A DNA stretch of 34,441 nucleotides from an uncultured Prevotellaceae bacterium (GTDB lineage: Bacteria > Bacteroidota > Bacteroidia > Bacteroidales > Bacteroidaceae), in NCBI GenBank assembly GCA_900316505.1, contig ONDH01000043.1, positions 1-34,441 on the forward strand, in the 5' to 3' direction. How positions within the stretch are numbered: the stretch's first letter is position 1; every line of letters begins with the position of its first letter. Shown here one piece after another: positions 30,802 through 34,441 of this stretch. A program made the translations under genes and the position numbers. The notes beneath the pieces are model-generated. The model worked only from the letters and a program-made list of their open reading frames with translations. It ran no database searches and was not told the origin of the DNA.

Positions 30802-33800
30802 TTACTTACGTGTTTTTGCGTATGCCTGTGCATCTGACTGTGTCCAGTTGATAGGTGTGGAAGCATTTCCATCAACTAACTGTTCTGCCCCAATCGCGTT
30901 ACTACCAAGATATCGTTGTTGTTTACCATAACATTCAATCGTGCCGTCATCATTAATCACAAATTTTGACCAGTCATTAGGTGTATCAACAAAAATAGCT
31001 TTATACGAATTATTCATGTCAAGCGACAGGTACTTCTTTGCTCCAACGTTGTAAAGATACACATAGTCATCGCCGCCAGCATCTTGCACTTCCCATACTT
31101 GTTGAGCTTGACCACCCTTATACTTCATCTTCAAATCGCCATCCACATATTCCAAGGCAAACCAATTGTAATTAGAATATACCGCAAAACTACTTGTTGC
31201 GAGAACTGTAGGTGCAGTCTGTACCACAAATGTGAATGAAGTTGTTGCCTCTGCATAGTTGTTATCTGCTGCACGAGTAACAGTTATGGTGCGACGGCCT
31301 TCATTATATGGCGTCCACGAGGCTGGGTTAGTTATTGTACCACTGCCCATCTCACCTGAATAGGTGAAAGTGTAGGTGCCATCAATATAGTTTATCAAGT
31401 TAGCAAAGAGGTTGACCTCAGTTCCTGGTTTAACCGTGATAGATCCGTTATTTCCAAGTTGCAAAGTCTGCAAACCACCCTGCTGTATATCTTCCGACTT
31501 CAAAAGCAGTTCCTCTACGGTAAGGGCATTTACATTTCTGTTTTTGTACCATTCAACATTCTTACTGTGGTCGCGCACCCATTCGCCGAATTCACGGTAT
31601 GCACCACCATTGCTGCCGCTGTACTTGTCATTCTGATCATATACTGCAGAGCAGATAGTGCAAAGTTCTTGTGGCCATGCCCACACATAGGTGTTAAGTT
31701 TGTTACCCACCGGCTTGGTGTAGGTGTAAGGCAGACAGAGGATATAAGGTGCAGCACCCTTATCAGGAGCAGCGATGACTGATGCAGTAGATGAGCTATT
31801 GAACACCCCAGTGTTGGCATTGACATTAACACCTGGGTCAGGAGTACCTGACTTCAATGTACGTATCTGGAAACCACCCATGTTAACATTTTCGCCATAG
31901 TTGCCAACAGATCCCTGATGGAACTGATCAGCCTGATAATATGCCAAAGTCCAGTTCTCACCCACATCGATAGAAACCGTGTTTCCACCCTTCTCATATC
32001 GAGTAGTGGCATTGATTGGCGCATATTCGCCACTACTTTCTGGAGCGACACCAAACATCTGGTGGATTTCACCAACCACTTGGTCTTGAGCATTCTGAGT
32101 GGTCGGGTCACGGAAGAAGATGTAAGAAGCCAATGTACCACCTGCAGCCATTGCAGTCACTTTTGCTGTGGGCTGTCCACTCACATGATCAACCTTGAAA
32201 ATAACGTCGTTGTAGTCGGTATCGAACGAACCACCCAAGTCCTCGCATACGAGCAACCATGAATTTTCCGTTGGATCCTCGTTGATGACAGTTGGGTCGA
32301 AACCTGAGATGGCAAGCACCACATCATTCAAGTCCATATCACCATTTGTTGGATTACGCCAGTCTTCAAATCCAAAGAACATCTGACCATCCACATTGAA
32401 AGTGGAAGCATAGCATGGATACAAATCCGCATCTTTCTCCCAATTGGCCTTGTCGGTAATAACACCAGAACCCTTGTACTTCACACCATAACCATACATT
32501 TCATCCTCAGGTTTACCATCAGGGGATGCTGTATTGAGTTCTGCCTGCGAATAATAAGTAATTTCCTCACCAGCTATATTAACAGAGTGAAGGTACATAC
32601 CAAACTGAGTGCCTTTGGGAATATCCACATAGATACCCTGTCCACGTGTGATTCCATTGAAAAATTCCTTGCCATTTGTAGATGTCCACTCATGCTTTTC
32701 CTTCATGTGAAAAATCTTGAGATCCTTGAAGGTAAGCCAGTTGCCCAAACGGTCGTCTGCTATATCAAAACCAACAGTAACGGCACCATTCTCATCTGCC
32801 ACAAATTCCAACGAATAGGTGCCATAAACCAGTGGTGTTTCTTCATAATATGTCACCGTTTTATTTGCTGAGAGATCTACAGAGTTTGAGTTAGCATCAT
32901 TAAGAAAGAATTTGACGCCTTTAGGATCGCCATTCTTATTTCCATTCCACAGACGAGCCTTGATTTCCACTCTATACCTTTCTCCAGGAGTGAAATTGTT
33001 GAATACACGAGTAATCTGACCTGGTTGCAATGTTTGACTCTGACTCGCAGGGAACCAATACTCAGTAAAAGGTTGGGTCATACCAGACTCGCTTGATTTG
33101 GTGTCAGAAGTATTACCCTTGAAGTTACCACCACCAGGATTAACACCATTATTAGTTTGCCAGTTTGGTGTGGATGGATATCCTTCAGAACTATTGTCCC
33201 ACACTTGACCATCATCTTCATAAAACAACTCATAACTTATCAACTCAGGTTCCTCACCATCGTTGTTTCCTTTGGTGGTATAGATGGGCACTTCTTGAAG
33301 TTCTCCATTGTTGTCATAATAATAAACTCCAACAGTGTTGGTGGAACTTGTGTACCAATAATAAGGATAAATGATGAAAGGACCATTAGAGACATAGGAG
33401 AAGTTGTTGATCACCCTACTCAAATTCACTTTACCTTGTTCCACCGTTTCCTTCGTCACTTTCTTGTATTCCGTCTCTGTGTTATAGCGATACTTTTCAT
33501 AAGTTTTTCCATCCTCAAGAGTAACCGGACCTTCCAGTTTATGAACCTTGACATAACCCTCGGACGCATGAGTTGTACGTGTGTCACCAAAAGCCACCAC
33601 GCCACCTGGCACAGTCTTCTCTGCAGTCACGCCATCGGTCACCATGATGCTGTTGGTGCCCTCAACCATGTCGAAGCCCAACATCTTAGTGCCTTTCACT
33701 CCTTCGTAGTCACCGACGAGGACGTATTCATTGCCACGGAGTGCATAGATTTTCACTTCCGACTCCTTCATGGTGGAGACGGTCACGGTGCCACGCTCGG

Positions 33801-33981
33801 CGAGGTTCCAGTCCTGCTCGGGGTCAATGTCGCCATACGCCTTGCGGAACTCTTCATTGAACTTAATCGCGTTCGAGTCATAGCCGTTGTCATAATCGCT
33901 ACAACCTGCCACCATCAGCGATATCATCGCTGCAGGCACGAAGAATGAAAGTAAGCTCTTCATTTTCATTGTATTCTTCAT
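30802..33981 (-). CDS. LruC-type surface lipoprotein 3 (multidomain)
   Basis: A 1059-residue lipoprotein, the longest of the three. Lipobox MVAGC with Cys at 27, then SDYD. The shared N-terminal module (AIKFNEEFRKAYGDIDPEQD, then WNLAERGTVTVS) covers about 37-75. Residues about 300-428 look like a carbohydrate-binding-type jelly roll (RYRVEIKARLWNGN, GTYSLEFVADENG). Two DxDxND motifs follow, GDMDLND (547-553) and FDTDYND (586-592, after CEDLGG), then the core AAGGTLASYIFF and EIHQMFG. A bacterial Ig-like segment (GTYTFTYSGEMGSG, RRTITVTRAADN) and a C-terminal domain with KKYLSLDMNNSYKAIF, possibly trefoil-like, complete it. Met5 or Met7 are alternative starts. Ligand is unknown. Confidence 0.78.
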   Translation of the reverse strand: MKNTMKMKSLLSFFVPAAMISLMVAGCSDYDNGYDSNAIKFNEEFRKAYGDIDPEQDWNLAERGTVTVSTMKESEVKIYALRGNEYVLVGDYEGVKGTKMLGFDMVEGTNSIMVTDGVTAEKTVPGGVVAFGDTRTTHASEGYVKVHKLEGPVTLEDGKTYEKYRYNTETEYKKVTKETVEQGKVNLSRVINNFSYVSNGPFIIYPYYWYTSSTNTVGVYYYDNNGELQEVPIYTTKGNNDGEEPELISYELFYEDDGQVWDNSSEGYPSTPNWQTNNGVNPGGGNFKGNTSDTKSSESGMTQPFTEYWFPASQSQTLQPGQITRVFNNFTPGERYRVEIKARLWNGNKNGDPKGVKFFLNDANSNSVDLSANKTVTYYEETPLVYGTYSLEFVADENGAVTVGFDIADDRLGNWLTFKDLKIFHMKEKHEWTSTNGKEFFNGITRGQGIYVDIPKGTQFGMYLHSVNIAGEEITYYSQAELNTASPDGKPEDEMYGYGVKYKGSGVITDKANWEKDADLYPCYASTFNVDGQMFFGFEDWRNPTNGDMDLNDVVLAISGFDPTVINEDPTENSWLLVCEDLGGSFDTDYNDVIFKVDHVSGQPTAKVTAMAAGGTLASYIFFRDPTTQNAQDQVVGEIHQMFGVAPESSGEYAPINATTRYEKGGNTVSIDVGENWTLAYYQADQFHQGSVGNYGENVNMGGFQIRTLKSGTPDPGVNVNANTGVFNSSSTASVIAAPDKGAAPYILCLPYTYTKPVGNKLNTYVWAWPQELCTICSAVYDQNDKYSGSNGGAYREFGEWVRDHSKNVEWYKNRNVNALTVEELLLKSEDIQQGGLQTLQLGNNGSITVKPGTEVNLFANLINYIDGTYTFTYSGEMGSGTITNPASWTPYNEGRRTITVTRAADNNYAEATTSFTFVVQTAPTVLATSSFAVYSNYNWFALEYVDGDLKMKYKGGQAQQVWEVQDAGGDDYVYLYNVGAKKYLSLDMNNSYKAIFVDTPNDWSKFVINDDGTIECYGKQQRYLGSNAIGAEQLVDGNASTPINWTQSDAQAYAKTRK

Positions 33982-34117
33982 ATTTTTTATTAATAATTTG
34001 TTTTGTCTTTACTCGTTTTTGTTAATCATTGAGTGTTCACTTTGCATTATATATTAACTGCTCCATGAAGGGTTGTCTCTCTGCACTTACGCACACGCGC
34101 CTGTGCTTAATAATTGA

Positions 34118-34125
34118 CAAAGGTA
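34118..34125 (-). promoter_or_regulatory. -7 box of LruC-type gene 3
   Basis: TACCTTTG on the minus strand, with a leader of about 130 bases to the ATG at 33981. Confidence 0.55.
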
Positions 34126-34323
34126 TCGTTTTTTCATGTGGCAACGTGAATATTTCTTAAAAAATGACACATAAAGGCATAGGTTTTTTCTCGTTGAGGC
34201 TATTTTGCAATCTCGACTTTGCAATATGGCGCTTCGCGACGCGGCGCTAAATGACAAATGATAAATGATAAAGAAGGGTACACAAAAATGAAACAATGAG
34301 GAAATGAAAACGTAAGGGGAGGG

Positions 34324-34384
34324 AGAAGCGGTATGTTTTTATAAACAAGTTCCTGCGGAACGATTGAGCGGATTGAGCGGAAAT
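34324..34384 (+). repeat. Repeat C, copy 5
   Basis: GAAGCGGTATG, spacer TTTTTATAAACAA, hairpin GTTCC-TGC-GGAAC (34349-34361) and arm GATTGAGCGGATTGAGCGGA. It is nearly the same as the right part of copy 4b. Confidence 0.7.
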
Positions 34385-34441
34385 CACGCCTCGCGCGGCG
34401 TGTGGGGGAGTGCCCTGCGGGCGAAATCGTACAAATCTTTT

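Larger units (their letters stand above)
33982..34441. other. Intergenic end of window (460 bp)
   Basis: No gene is supported. It contains the promoter and about 130-base leader of LruC-type gene 3, a GCACA-GGCGCG-TGTGC hairpin in that leader (about 34089-34104) and a repeat C copy near 34324-34384. After it a hairpin-rich GCCCTGCGGGC stretch followed by GAAATCGTACAAATC resembles part of the DNA inserted in repeat B copy 1. Confidence 0.55.

Noticed and set aside
33157..33948. Long plus-strand frame of 263 codons
   Set aside because: It lies antisense to the well-supported LruC-type lipoprotein 3 and has no promoter or family pattern.

Overview
The window looks like a chromosomal stretch from a Bacteroidales bacterium, most likely Prevotellaceae (Prevotella/Segatella-like). 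Evidence: genes lack Shine-Dalgarno sites and are preceded by A-rich leaders and Bacteroidetes-type -7 boxes (TAnnTTTG, seen before about 17 transcription units). The protein families are also typical of the phylum: DUF4421, DUF4252, LruC-type lipoproteins, an HU-related protein of the TIGR01201 type, a smalltalk-like peptide with a P5-like protein, and an MG2-type outer-membrane protein. No rRNA, tRNA, CRISPR array, transposase, integrase or relaxase gene was found.

Layout. 1-2850: a large secreted MG2/plug-like protein. 2811-6021 (minus): a compact four-gene operon, ParA ATPase > small ribbon-helix-helix-like protein > DUF4421 outer-membrane barrel with a Lys/Thr-rich tail > nitroreductase, closed by a hairpin terminator. 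6134-7327: a family 2 glycosyltransferase. 7356-9299 (minus): M23 lipoprotein and a COG0523 metal GTPase with a His/Asp/Glu-rich insert. 9332-10977: a DUF4252 protein convergent with a coiled-coil/beta-barrel protein. 11084-13103: the first of three LruC-type surface lipoproteins. 13117-15196 (minus): a smalltalk-like peptide, P5-like protein, small unknown protein and HU-related protein, split by palindromic repeat elements. 15303-16769: rmuC. 17012-17445: a canonical HU. 17563-19167: a small HExxH membrane protein (possibly leaderless mRNA) divergent from a DUF1232 gene plus purN. 19170-20160: a repeat-rich gap. 20161-20973: a MORN-repeat protein. 20974-21560: a gap with several strong hairpins and a terminator, possibly a non-coding RNA. 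21705-26083 (minus): a DUF3592-like membrane protein, DUF2207 protein, LemA and a Ca/Na antiporter. 26154-27526 (minus): an AAA ATPase with a nuclease-like C-terminus. 27671-34125 (minus): two more LruC-type lipoproteins separated by a repeat cluster.

The most unusual content is intergenic. At least three families of small palindromic elements recur: A (about 65-110 bp, hairpin core with compensating changes), B (175 bp and up, with TTAACGT...TTCGGTATAA terminal inverted repeats), and C (paired short hairpins around an AT spacer, flanked by 10-12-mer arms that co-vary within a copy). They are nested in one another, sit at the stop codons of two genes, and in two places bracket a single gene as inverted pairs. 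No encoded mobilising enzyme is visible, so they are candidates for non-autonomous or REP-like elements acting in trans.

Functionally most of the window concerns the cell envelope: surface lipoproteins, barrels, wall hydrolase, glycosyltransferase and LemA/DUF2207. Nucleoid and DNA maintenance is a second theme: ParA, two HU-type proteins, RmuC and the AAA/nuclease protein.
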